Source: Holosporaceae bacterium 'Namur'
GTDB taxonomy: Bacteria; Pseudomonadota; Alphaproteobacteria; Rickettsiales; Midichloriaceae
NCBI GenBank assembly: GCA_014116815.1
Contig: JACGYV010000005.1
Location: 1-64,000, forward strand
Length of the DNA stretch: 64,000 nucleotides
Direction: 5' to 3'
Each line of letters begins with the position of its first letter. Positions within the stretch are counted from its first letter, which is position 1. Of this stretch, positions 36,701 through 46,410 are shown piece after piece. The position numbers and the translations under genes are program-made. The notes beneath the pieces are model-generated. The model saw only the letters and a program-made list of their open reading frames with translations, did not search any database and was not told the DNA's origin.

Positions 36701-38547
36701 ATATTGTGTTTAAATTCATTGGTTAAATTAAACTCCGATAATTTGAATTGAAGCCTAAAATGATGGATATAAAATTCTCTAACCGCTCCTAAATCTTTTA
36801 ATGAAACTTTAAATGTTAATACATCCGAGGCAAAGAAACCTATATGCTCTAAAATCGGTAGTGTAGATGATAACGCCAATCTTTCGTCGGGAGAAAATAT
36901 TTTTAGCTGAAGTACTCGTTTATCCGATTCCTCATGCTCATAAAGATTAAATTTTACCGCATTGTCCTGTAATGAAGATTCTAATATTTCGATATCGTTT
37001 ACTGCTTCTTTAGCAGTAAAGCTTGATGTATACTTAATATCAAAGGCATCTTTATATATGACATATTTAGCTTTTGCGTCTTTGCGAGAATATTTTTGCC
37101 CTAATGCATGCAATAGATAATCACCCCAGACACTAATAGCTTTTACTATATTTTCTTCTATCTCCGTAACATCATATAGGGGAAGATTATTCGGCTCGGT
37201 TTTTAAAGTTATTTGCAGATTTGCAAGCTGCGATTCACTAATGTTTACATGCTGACTGGAGATCACTCCGTTAAAGACATTGCAAAGCATACTTTCAATC
37301 GTTTCTCTTACCTCCGTACTAAATCTTGATTTTGGAATAAAAATCAAGCAGGTAATAAATTTTTTGGAAGTATCCTGCCTTACAAACAGTTTAACTTTAG
37401 GCATTAATGCTAATGAGACTATCCCTTTGGCTGTCTCCAATAGTTCATCTTCGTGCATTTGAATTAATTCTCCCCTCGGGAAATTTTCAAGTGCAGTCAC
37501 CAACTCTTTACAATTATGGCTATATTCCGGATATCCGTATTTTTCAATCACGTTAAAAACTTTTTTTCTGATAAGCGGGATGGTTTTTACGGATTGGTAA
37601 TAAACGGAGGAAGTAAAAAAGCCTAAAAAATCAATTGTACGGATACATTTTCCTTTATCATTGAATTCTTTAATTATTACATGATCCATATGAGAAGTTC
37701 TGTGCACAAGCGAGCGTCCATCCCATTTTGTAATAAATAAAACATCTTCGGATTCATATTGACCATCAAAATGAGACTCGTCCAAATAATAAGCTTTATT
37801 TTTTAATCCTCCCATAACACTATCTTTCTCAGGGATTACCGATGAATTTACAATCTTAGACTCATAGCAACCGACAAATACAAAATTTCCGTTAATTAAC
37901 CAGTTTAAAAATTTAATATTTTCTTCTTTTAACTCACTATCTTTACTTAGTTTATAATTTTCAATCAGCTTTTTAGCATCCTCCATTTTTTTACGCATCG
38001 GCTGCCAATCATTAACGGCAAGATTAACACACTCTAGAACTTGCTCAATTATATGATAGAATGAGGCAAGATATTCATCCCCACACCATTTAGAGATGTG
38101 GAATTGTATTATTGATTCTTTGCTACTGGTTTTACTTTCTGAAAAGCTTATAAAATGCCCATCTTCTTCCCTTGCAATCATTACCGCCTGGTGAGTGATC
38201 AAGTGAATATCAAAATCTTCAATTTTTAGTTGGTTGCTGATTGAATCAACTAAAAATGGTATATCTTTATTTACTACTTCCAGGATAATTTGCTCTTTAT
38301 CCTTATTAGGTTTGTATATATGGAGTTTTGTTTCCTCATCTTTTTTGCTTTGCATCAACCTGAAAGTCGAGGCGGCGGCCTTAAATAAATAATCAGTTTC
38401 AAATAAAGATAATTCATCGTACGGCAAACTGGAATAAAGGATTCTTATGAACTGTTTTAAATTTTTATCGTTAGTCTTGAGTGTTAATTGCTCAATTATA
38501 AGCTCATTATTTCCTAAATCATTTTGTGCCATAAAATTTTCTCTCAT
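33769..38547 (-). CDS. gdhB: NAD-specific glutamate dehydrogenase, large (GDH-180) type
   Basis: This 1592-residue enzyme oxidises glutamate to 2-oxoglutarate with NAD and belongs to the large GDH class of alphaproteobacteria. The catalytic core near residues 780-1130 contains [51 protein letters not shown] and [17 protein letters not shown]. N-terminal ACT-like regulatory regions precede it. The length is normal for the class (about 1600). Glutamate is a main carbon source for many intracellular alphaproteobacteria. It follows lptG by 43 bp and overlaps holC by eight bases. Confidence 0.96.
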   Translation of the reverse strand: [1592 protein letters not shown]

Positions 38548-38590
38548 TATTTTGTCAAAACCAATTTATTTTCCAACTACAATTCTATTT

Positions 38591-39691
38591 TTACCCGTCT
38601 TCATAGTGTAACACAAGATAAAGTCCAATTGTAAAGCATATTAAAGTGGGAGCAATAGCAGAAAATATAACCGGTATGTTCCCTGCGATACCGATTGCAT
38701 TTATAATATCTGATAAGAAATAAATTAAAAACCCGACCATAATACCTAAAAACATAAAAATCCCTACCCTTCCGCTTCTTGAAGATTTAGTGGCAAAAAC
38801 AAGCCCAATTAATACCATTGAAAGATAAAAGAACGGAGATACCACAATTTTGAACAAATAATTTAAATGTCTAAGGGTTGAAAAACCTGATTCCTGGGTA
38901 GTTTTTATAAAGGCAGGTAAATTATAAATTGAAATGGTATCCGGAGATATTACACTTTCCTGGATTTGTAAAAAGCTGATTTTGGTCGGCATTTGATACG
39001 TATCCTTATGTTCAAACGAATAATCCGTATTTGATATGTCTACATACGATAAAAGCCATGATTTGCCGTCTTCCAGCTTAGCTGAATCTGCATAAATCCT
39101 GGTTAAAAACTTATAATTTTTATCAGCCAGAAAGAAGGTAACCTCAAATAGTTCCTTAGTTTCTTGGGATACCCTCATAGCATGAATGATTGTATTTCCT
39201 TTTTTATAGGCTTCTTTTAACCATAGCCCGTTTTTAGATATAGCAATTGTGCTTGAGTGGCCTTTCAAATGTATGGCTTCAAGCCGCTCAAATTTTCCAA
39301 GCATGCTACTGCCTATTGGGTTCAAGAAAAGAACGTTTATAACTCCGAAAATAAAAGCGACACTTATCGCAGGAAATATAAATTGCCAAACCGACATTCC
39401 GTATGACCTTGCAACTATAAGCTCGGAAGATTTGGTAAGATTCGCATAAGTTAAAATGGTAGTAAGTATAAATATGAAAGGAAAAGTTTTTTCTACATGA
39501 TAATAATTTCTTAAAGCAGCCAATTTGAAAATCATACTCATACTTAAATCAATATTATATGAGATTTTTACTAACTCCATAAAATCAAAAATCAACATCA
39601 TTAATGAAACAATAAGAAGTATAACCAAAAAGTAAGCAATGTTTTTCTTTGCTATATATTTAAAAAGGATTAAAGGCACGAAATTATTCAA
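38591..39691 (-). CDS. lptG: LPS export permease, YjgP/YjgQ family (LptG-like)
   Basis: The 366-residue protein has six predicted membrane helices, three before and three after a periplasmic domain of about 170 residues. That layout and the motifs in the first third (TYANLTKSSELIVARSYGMS) and end (SGRVGIFMFLGIMVGFLIYFLSD) fit the YjgP/YjgQ permeases that extract LPS from the inner membrane with LptB. No ATG is suitable at the front; the first start is TTG at 39691, with a GTG four codons later. LptF is not in the window. Confidence 0.85.
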   Translation of the reverse strand: MNNFVPLILFKYIAKKNIAYFLVILLIVSLMMLIFDFMELVKISYNIDLSMSMIFKLAALRNYYHVEKTFPFIFILTTILTYANLTKSSELIVARSYGMSVWQFIFPAISVAFIFGVINVLFLNPIGSSMLGKFERLEAIHLKGHSSTIAISKNGLWLKEAYKKGNTIIHAMRVSQETKELFEVTFFLADKNYKFLTRIYADSAKLEDGKSWLLSYVDISNTDYSFEHKDTYQMPTKISFLQIQESVISPDTISIYNLPAFIKTTQESGFSTLRHLNYLFKIVVSPFFYLSMVLIGLVFATKSSRSGRVGIFMFLGIMVGFLIYFLSDIINAIGIAGNIPVIFSAIAPTLICFTIGLYLVLHYEDG

Positions 39692-39799
39692 TTGTAAGCT
39701 TTATATTTATTCTAATTTGAATATAGTCAAATTGAATTAGTTAATCAAATAGAAAGCCCGAATATAGCTTTAAAAATATATAGGTACTAATTTTCTACT

Positions 39800-40543
39800 T
39801 TAATTTCTTAGATTACTCTCGGAAGTAAGAGCTTTTATAATTCCTCGCATGGTTCTCACCTCTTGCTCCGTCATCTTGGCTTTTATAAAAGTATTTCTAA
39901 TATTTTGGAACATTCTTTGCTCCTTTTCCTTTGCTTTAAAGAAATCTTTTTTATCAAGCTCTTGTTTTAAATGCCGGAAAAAATATTCCAGTTCCGCCTT
40001 ATTAGCTAGGCCTTGTACTTCCGAGCTAGTTTTTATTTCATTCGGAAGTGGGATAGAAAGCTCATAAGCAATAACACATGCAGCTTGCGCAATATTTAAC
40101 GAGCTATTTATTGCGGAAGTTTCTATAGAACAAAAAACATCCGCACATACAACTTCTTCATTAGTGAGTCCGCTTCTTTCCCTACCTAGCAGAATACCAA
40201 TTTTACCGTCATTTCGGGCGATATTATTACCTACCATAATCGGTAGCTCTTCGGGCTTACAAACTTCTTTTTGCATATCTCTTTTTTGTGCCGAAGTAGC
40301 AACTATAAAATTAAGATCCTCAATTGCTTCATTTAAGTTATTAAAGACTTCTGCACCCTCTATAACAAATTTGCCGTGTGCGGCAAGCTCACTTGCTTTA
40401 ATATTCGGCCAACCGTCACGCGGTGAGACAATCCTAAGTTTGGTAAAACCGAAATTACTTATTACTCTGGCAACTGCCCCGATGTTCTCTCCCATCTGCG
40501 GCTCAACAAGTATGAAATAAATATTATCCACCCGATTTTTCAT
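39800..40543 (-). CDS. trmJ: SpoU-class RNA methyltransferase, TrmJ-like
   Basis: The 247-residue protein belongs to the SPOUT 2'-O-methyltransferases. FILVEPQMGENIGAVARVISNFG is the N-terminal motif, and GILLGRERSGLTNEEV and SSLNIAQAACVIAYEL form the knotted cofactor site. The length and the C-terminal helices match TrmJ, which methylates position 32 of tRNAs. It starts six bases after dnaE on the same strand and is thus co-transcribed with it. Confidence 0.88.
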   Translation of the reverse strand: MKNRVDNIYFILVEPQMGENIGAVARVISNFGFTKLRIVSPRDGWPNIKASELAAHGKFVIEGAEVFNNLNEAIEDLNFIVATSAQKRDMQKEVCKPEELPIMVGNNIARNDGKIGILLGRERSGLTNEEVVCADVFCSIETSAINSSLNIAQAACVIAYELSIPLPNEIKTSSEVQGLANKAELEYFFRHLKQELDKKDFFKAKEKEQRMFQNIRNTFIKAKMTEQEVRTMRGIIKALTSESNLRN

Positions 40544-40549
40544 TTTAGA

Positions 40550-43500
40550 CTATTCCTCTTTAATTTCCAAAGCGCTTGAATTTTTCAGCATAGAAATTTT
40601 TTCTCTATCAATAAAGATAGGTTTGTTATTTTTAAAAAACACTTCACCCTCACCATCAATACATACTGCAAGTTTAATAGGTATGCCTATTTCCGTAATA
40701 CTATCTTTTATTATATTTATAGCCTTTCTATCTTTGATGGTAATTTTTAAAGTAGTTTTTACATCTTTTAAAGCATCTTCAATATATGACATACTATCAA
40801 TGATAATCCTTAAACCCGTATTATCTTTTTTCGCATCAGCGACTATAAATACTACCTTCCCGACCTCCAATAATCCTTCTTCATTATATTGAACTAATTG
40901 CTTTTCATCAAAAATTGAAACGTCAAATAAGCCGGTCTTATCCGATAGTTGGATAAAAGCAAATTTACCCCTTGCCGAAGACTTAATTTTTTTAGAAGTT
41001 ATTACACCTGCAAAATTTAGTTTAGAAGATTTACTCCCTACCCTACTATCAATTTCACAGGCGAAAGTAATATTCATTTTTCTTAATTTTACCGCATATT
41101 CTTCAATCGGGTGAGAAGAAAGATAAAAACCGAAAGCATCAAATTCAGCTTCTAAAGTTTGCTTGGTATTCCACTGCTCTACATTTTCCAGAAATATTTT
41201 TTGGTAGGCGATATCTATATCTTCGAATAAACTTGCCTGCTTTGTGGATACATTCTCTTCCTGCATTGAAGTCCAGCTGATGATTTTTTCGACGCTTTTT
41301 AATATACTGTTTCGGTTGGGGTTAAAGCAATCAAATGCACCGGCTTTGGACAAACCTTCCAACATCCTTTTATTAAGATTACGCACGCCGGATTTAATTA
41401 AAAAATCTTCCAGATCCTTAAATATTCCTTCTTCTTTTCTAATCTTTATTATTTCCTCGACTGCTTTTCTACCCACATTTTTAATTGCAGCCAGTCCGTA
41501 TCTGATTGCTTTATCTTCTATTACAAACAAAGCTTCGGAATGATTCACCGAAGGAGGCAAAATCGTAATATTATAATTTCTTGCGTCATTTAAAAACAAA
41601 TTAATCTTATCGGCATCATCTATCTCTAAGTTTAGTGAGGCGGTAAAAAACTCCAGCGGATAGTTAGCTTTTAAAAATGCGGTTTGATATGAAATGATAG
41701 CATAAGCAGCAGCATGCGACTTATTAAATCCATAGCTGGCGAATTTATCAATTAAATTAAATATTTCTTCCGCTAAATTTTGATCTATTCCGTTTTTTAC
41801 CGCGCCCTGAATAAATACTTCCCGGTTGGCATCCATTTCAGCTTGTATTTTTTTACCCATTGCCCGTCTTAACAGGTCGGCTTCGCCTAAAGTGTAGCCG
41901 GCGAGTGCCTGCGCTATAATTATTACCTGCTCTTGGTAGACAATAATACCGTAGGTTTCTTTTAAAATTTCTTCTAATTTAGGATGAAGGTATTGCGGCT
42001 TTTCATAGCCGTGTTTTCTATTAATATAGCTAGGTATGTTATCCATAGGTCCCGGCCTATAAAGCGAACCTAAAGCAATTAAATCCTCAATTTTATCCGG
42101 TTTTAATTTTTTAATAGTCTCTTTCATTCCAACACTTTCAAATTGGAACACACCTACTGTTTCACCTCTGGAGAGTAGCTTAAAAGTTTTTTTGTCCTCT
42201 AATGAGATTTCACCTATATCAAAGTTTTCAGTCTCTTTTTTATTAATCAGATCACATGCCCAAGAAATCACGGTAAGAGTCTTTAGACCTAAAAAATCAA
42301 ATTTAACTAAGCCAGCATCTTCAGCCGCTTTCATATTAAACTGAATTATAGGCATCGGTGAATTATCGTCTCTATAAAGAGGTACAACTTCAACAAGAGG
42401 TCTATCTGCAATAACAATACCTGCGGCATGGGTGGAAACGTGCCTGTTCATTCCCTCAAGCTGCAAACCGATAGATAATAACTTTGCAATAACCGGATTA
42501 GTATCCCTTTGACCTTGCAGATCCCGATCAAGATTAATTGCCTGGCTTAGGGTAACCGGGTTGGCAGGGTTATTAGGAACCATTTTACATATCCTATCCA
42601 CCGTCATATAATCCATGCCCAAAACTCGACCTACATCCCTTAAAACCGCCCTAGGCTGGAGTTTCCCGAAAGTTATGATGTTTGCAACTCTATCTTCGCC
42701 GTATTTTTCTTTTACATACTTAATGACTTCTTCACGTCTTTCCTGACAGAAATCTATATCGAAATCAGGCATTGATATTCGGTCGGGATTTAAAAACCGC
42801 TCAAAGAGAAGCCCGAACTTTATCGGATCTAAATCTGTAATGTCAATTGCCCATGCGACCAGCGAACCGGCACCCGATCCTCTTCCGGGGCCTACCGGAA
42901 CTCCGTTATTCTTACTCCATTTTATAAAATCCGAAACTATTAAGAAATAGCCTGCAAATTTCATTTTAATAATTACTGAAAGCTCAAAATCTAATCTTTT
43001 AAAATACTCCTCTTCATCAATAGTATATTGTAGTTTGGCAAGCCTCTTTCTCAATCCTTCTTTAGCAAACTCGGATAAAATTTCATCTTCATCAGCCTTA
43101 TTCGCAGTTGAGAAACTAGGCAGTAACGGCTTACTGGTTTCAGAATACACTAGACATTTTTTCGCTATATTAATAGTGTTCTCGATTGCTTCCGGTAAAT
43201 CCTTAAACAGTTCAAACATTTCTTCCGTGCTTTTGAGATAGCAATCCTTGCTTACACTCGGCCTTTCCGTCTCTTCAAGCTTTCTGGCTTCCGCTATGCA
43301 GTATAATGCATCTTGCGCTATATGCATTTGGGGGGTTAGGAAATATATATCATTTGTGGCAACTATTCCCAGCTCCAAGTCATGTGCATATTTTAAAATA
43401 TTTTGCTCAAACTCTTCATTATAGGTATCAACATTCCTTTGTACTTCTAAGTACAAATCATCCTTAATCTTTTTCTTTAGCTGCTCAAGAAATATTGCCC

Positions 43501-43957
43501 CGTCTTCAAATTTATTATCAAGAACATATTTGCCGAGTATACTTTCTTTACTGCCCGTAAGTACAATTAAGCCCTCAATATTCTCCAATAAATAATTAAT
43601 ACTCACATTAGGATCTTCTAAACTATCACTGCTAAGGAATGAGTGGCTAACAATCTTCATAAGATTTTGGTAGCCCTGCTTGTTTTTAGCAATAAGCAGC
43701 ACTTCACCTAAGCTTTTTCGGTTTAGAGATGTTTTTTTATCATATTCGACTTTTACAACACATCCTATTATAGGTTGTACACCTGATTTTATACATGCTT
43801 GCGAAAACTCAAGTGCACCGAATAAATTTTTATGATCGGCAAGACATATCGCCGGGAATTTATATTCTACGCATTTTTTTGCCAGTTCCTTAATTTTTAC
43901 GGCACTCATCCCGAGGGAATAATCCGAGTGTGCCCTAAGGTGGATAAAAGTTTTCAT
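40550..43957 (-). CDS. dnaE: DNA polymerase III alpha subunit
   Basis: DnaE is the replicative polymerase. The 1135-residue protein has the PHP domain (1-270, FIHLRAHSDYSLGMSA), the palm with GPGRGSGAGSLVAWA and PDFDIDF (catalytic Asp400 and Asp402), the fingers, a helix-hairpin-helix segment and a C-terminal OB fold (FAGVITSKKIKSSARGKFAF). The length is standard for DnaE1. It is first in an operon with trmJ. Confidence 0.97.
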   Translation of the reverse strand: MKTFIHLRAHSDYSLGMSAVKIKELAKKCVEYKFPAICLADHKNLFGALEFSQACIKSGVQPIIGCVVKVEYDKKTSLNRKSLGEVLLIAKNKQGYQNLMKIVSHSFLSSDSLEDPNVSINYLLENIEGLIVLTGSKESILGKYVLDNKFEDGAIFLEQLKKKIKDDLYLEVQRNVDTYNEEFEQNILKYAHDLELGIVATNDIYFLTPQMHIAQDALYCIAEARKLEETERPSVSKDCYLKSTEEMFELFKDLPEAIENTINIAKKCLVYSETSKPLLPSFSTANKADEDEILSEFAKEGLRKRLAKLQYTIDEEEYFKRLDFELSVIIKMKFAGYFLIVSDFIKWSKNNGVPVGPGRGSGAGSLVAWAIDITDLDPIKFGLLFERFLNPDRISMPDFDIDFCQERREEVIKYVKEKYGEDRVANIITFGKLQPRAVLRDVGRVLGMDYMTVDRICKMVPNNPANPVTLSQAINLDRDLQGQRDTNPVIAKLLSIGLQLEGMNRHVSTHAAGIVIADRPLVEVVPLYRDDNSPMPIIQFNMKAAEDAGLVKFDFLGLKTLTVISWACDLINKKETENFDIGEISLEDKKTFKLLSRGETVGVFQFESVGMKETIKKLKPDKIEDLIALGSLYRPGPMDNIPSYINRKHGYEKPQYLHPKLEEILKETYGIIVYQEQVIIIAQALAGYTLGEADLLRRAMGKKIQAEMDANREVFIQGAVKNGIDQNLAEEIFNLIDKFASYGFNKSHAAAYAIISYQTAFLKANYPLEFFTASLNLEIDDADKINLFLNDARNYNITILPPSVNHSEALFVIEDKAIRYGLAAIKNVGRKAVEEIIKIRKEEGIFKDLEDFLIKSGVRNLNKRMLEGLSKAGAFDCFNPNRNSILKSVEKIISWTSMQEENVSTKQASLFEDIDIAYQKIFLENVEQWNTKQTLEAEFDAFGFYLSSHPIEEYAVKLRKMNITFACEIDSRVGSKSSKLNFAGVITSKKIKSSARGKFAFIQLSDKTGLFDVSIFDEKQLVQYNEEGLLEVGKVVFIVADAKKDNTGLRIIIDSMSYIEDALKDVKTTLKITIKDRKAINIIKDSITEIGIPIKLAVCIDGEGEVFFKNNKPIFIDREKISMLKNSSALEIKEE

Positions 43958-44065
43958 TACTTATGATAAAATTGTTTTCGCTAAAGATATTACCACAAAT
44001 ATTTTTCTAGTTAACTGATAATGTTTAATGCATTGAAGGTTTTGTAATTCGGTAATCAAATTTTA

Positions 44066-45310
44066 TTATAGTTCATCATGTATCGATTGCTTTGATAGAT
44101 ATAAATAATTTGCTTCAAATGTCTTATCCTCCATTATCTCCTTACACTGCTTGAATATATTTAAAAAATCCTTAAGGTTAACCTCTTTTTTATAAATTAT
44201 GTTTGTATAAGACATAGCTATTGTGCACTCTTCAGGGGTAATCGTTTCAATAGGAGGCCTTGTAACCTCTATTCCGGCTTTTTCAATATCCAACAGTTTA
44301 TGCTTTGAAAAACATATGTTAAATTTTTCTGCTAGCTCTTGACCGAAAGCTTTAGCAGCTATTTGAAAATCAAAATGATCATCAATATATTTTATTTTGT
44401 AATTTAAATCTTCTTTGGGCAAAGTTATTCTTTCGTTTAAAGAAGCAATAATTTTATAAATTGTTTTGCAAGATTCACTATCTATTACTATTTCTTTTTT
44501 TACTTCAATACTTTCAAACGGTGTTTTGCTGGAAGTGGTAATTTTATCTTTTGCAGAAAAATATTTTTCAATATTTTCAAGCCGTTGGAGGGTATTTTTA
44601 TAAGCTTTATCATTATTATTAGCTTGTTTTAAGTTAAGTATAAACTGTTTGTGGTCATCTAAGATAAATTCTTGCTTATCTGCTATGGAAAGCTTCTTAC
44701 CGGTAAACATAGTTACCTCTTTCCCATTCATATAATTTTCCAGAAGTCCCCCTCTATCAATACCTCCATATTGGTTATTATAATCCAGCAGTAAAGCTCT
44801 ACCTAAGTCAGTATCATAATTAGCAGCAGAGTGCTTAATGTTATGTACCACTTTTTCTATTTTATTTGATCTTGAATTCATTTCATCAAGGTAAGCTTTA
44901 TTTATGGTTTCAATTCCGTACTTACTACTTAAAGCTTGGTTTATTCTTTCCACCTTATCACCAAAAACCTGGCTTGGTGACTTACCAACCAGGCTTTTTG
45001 CATTTTTATGATCAAGTATATTGCCAAGCTATTTTCTTTCTTCGTTACTAAAAAATAATTTATGATTATCATGTTTAGCATTTAATATAATATTTAATAG
45101 AACATTACGAGCTTCAGGGTTTCCTCCTATATCCATTTGGTTGCCTCCAAAGGAAGGAGCACTTTTACCTGGAGTTGTAGGAGTTCCGGCCCAACTGAGT
45201 TCATATGCACCACAACCGTTAATTAGCTCATTTTTCATTAATACTTCATGATATATTTTCTGTATACCATTCAGATTCTCACCACCAGTAAATTTAATAC
45301 ACTTTGTCAT
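44066..45310 (-). pseudogene. gene interrupted by an in-frame TAG; product unknown
   Basis: Two open stretches in the same frame, 45310-45029 (93 residues) and 45028-44066, are separated by one TAG at 45029-45031. Joined they would give about 413 residues. The first part starts after an ideal AAGGAGG site and carries APSFGGNQMDIGGNPEAR, which loosely recalls lysozyme-like domains of phage and bacterial proteins (tentative). The second part is charged and helical. The codons after the TAG (LGNILDHKNAKSLVGKS) continue smoothly, so it was probably one gene, yet a terminator-like hairpin lies at 44963-44999. Its own start in the second half (GTG at 44953) has no ribosome site. Confidence 0.6.
44963..44999. 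terminator. bidirectional terminator-like hairpin inside the interrupted gene
   Basis: CCTGG (44968-44972) plus TTGGT (44974-44978) pairs with ACCAA (44984-44988) plus CCAGG (44989-44993), with one bulged base. It is preceded by five A and followed by five T, so it works on either strand. It lies about 30 bases after the TAG codon. Confidence 0.6.
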
Positions 45311-45335
45311 TATTCATCCTCCTTTTTTAGTATTT

Positions 45336-46250
45336 TTACTTTTTCTCTTCACCTTGCTGCTTATAAAGATAAAGCAGTATCCTATCATGCAAGCCTTGAA
45401 CTCCATGGTCATTATCCTTTGTAGTTTTCATATCTAATTCTTCAATTATAGAATACGGTATTACAAAAAAATTACCTTTAATACACCAATCATTTGTAGT
45501 AGATAAACATACGTCATGTTTTGGTTTAAATTTAGTTTTAAAGTTACTATCAAATCTAATGGCTAAATGATTTGAAACTGTAATAAAGGTATCATCATCT
45601 AACTTTATCATCCCCATTGGTAAAAAATATAATTGCTCATAAATAAGCTCCCCTCCGCCAGGTCCCCCTCTATCACAATATCCATCTTCTTTATCAATTG
45701 ATCTAGATATATTAGGCCTAGCTGCTATAATGGAAACTTTCTCCACATCCTCATCATGTATTGAAAGTCTGTCTCTCCCTTCCTTTACTTGTCCTTTTAA
45801 TAATAAATTTTGCAACAGCTCATTATTTTGGCATAAAGTACCCCCGGTTGAATAATAAGATTCAATATGCTGACCATTTTTTAAAATTATTTTGCTTATT
45901 TCATAAATACGTTCTAAATTATTTTCCTTAATATAGGTTTTAATATTATCTACCTCTTCTGTTTTACCTTCAAAAAATTTAAGGATCAGATATTTATTCT
46001 TAATAAGTCCTTTCTCGTTATACCGCTTATCCAAAACTTCAAATACTATATCTCCATTAAGGGCTTTATATACGCTACTAAAAGAAGATTTGTTATCTCT
46101 TGTAGTAACTTCCGATATATCATACCCCCATACATCAGGATAAGGAGGATATTTAGATTTATCATTATTTTTAGTTTCAGCTAAAATTGATATTGGTGCA
46201 CCTAACATGGTTATCAATATAATTATATAGTAGATTATATTAGCCCTCAT
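45336..46250 (-). CDS. secreted protein of unknown function
   Basis: The 304-residue protein has a signal peptide (IIYYIIILITMLGAPISILA, then ETKNN). The mature part contains YPPYPDVWGYDIS, a cysteine pair region and VCLSTTNDWCIKGNFFVIPY, with five or six cysteines that could form disulfides in the periplasm or outside. It is not recognised as a named family. It lies 25 bp upstream of the TAG-interrupted gene, with a ribosome site in the gap, so they are probably one operon. The virB9 terminator lies about 95 bp upstream of its start. Confidence 0.75.
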   Translation of the reverse strand: MRANIIYYIIILITMLGAPISILAETKNNDKSKYPPYPDVWGYDISEVTTRDNKSSFSSVYKALNGDIVFEVLDKRYNEKGLIKNKYLILKFFEGKTEEVDNIKTYIKENNLERIYEISKIILKNGQHIESYYSTGGTLCQNNELLQNLLLKGQVKEGRDRLSIHDEDVEKVSIIAARPNISRSIDKEDGYCDRGGPGGGELIYEQLYFLPMGMIKLDDDTFITVSNHLAIRFDSNFKTKFKPKHDVCLSTTNDWCIKGNFFVIPYSIIEELDMKTTKDNDHGVQGLHDRILLYLYKQQGEEKK

Positions 46251-46344
46251 ACGGAAGCTCTCCTATTATTTAATAAATGCTTATATTAAAGATATTAGAA
46301 CTATACAATGCGCACTAAAAATCAAGCTATGATATATTAAGAAG

Positions 46345-46392
46345 GCAAAAAGCCGACAATCGAATGTAAAATAATCACTTTTTTACCGGCTT
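46345..46392 (-). terminator. intrinsic terminator of virB8-virB9
   Basis: On the minus strand AAGCCG (46392-46387) and CGGCTT (46355-46350) form a stem around a 31-base loop and are followed by a short T run. It starts about 20 bases after the virB9 stop. Confidence 0.5.
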
Positions 46393-46410
46393 CATGATAA
46401 CTAATTATCC

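Noticed and set aside
39713..39752. TATAGTCAAATTGAATTAG upstream of lptG, which resembles a MITE end, plus a short AATTTGA/TCAAATT hairpin
   Set aside because: Only the first nine bases match the MITE end, and no second end or interior is nearby.
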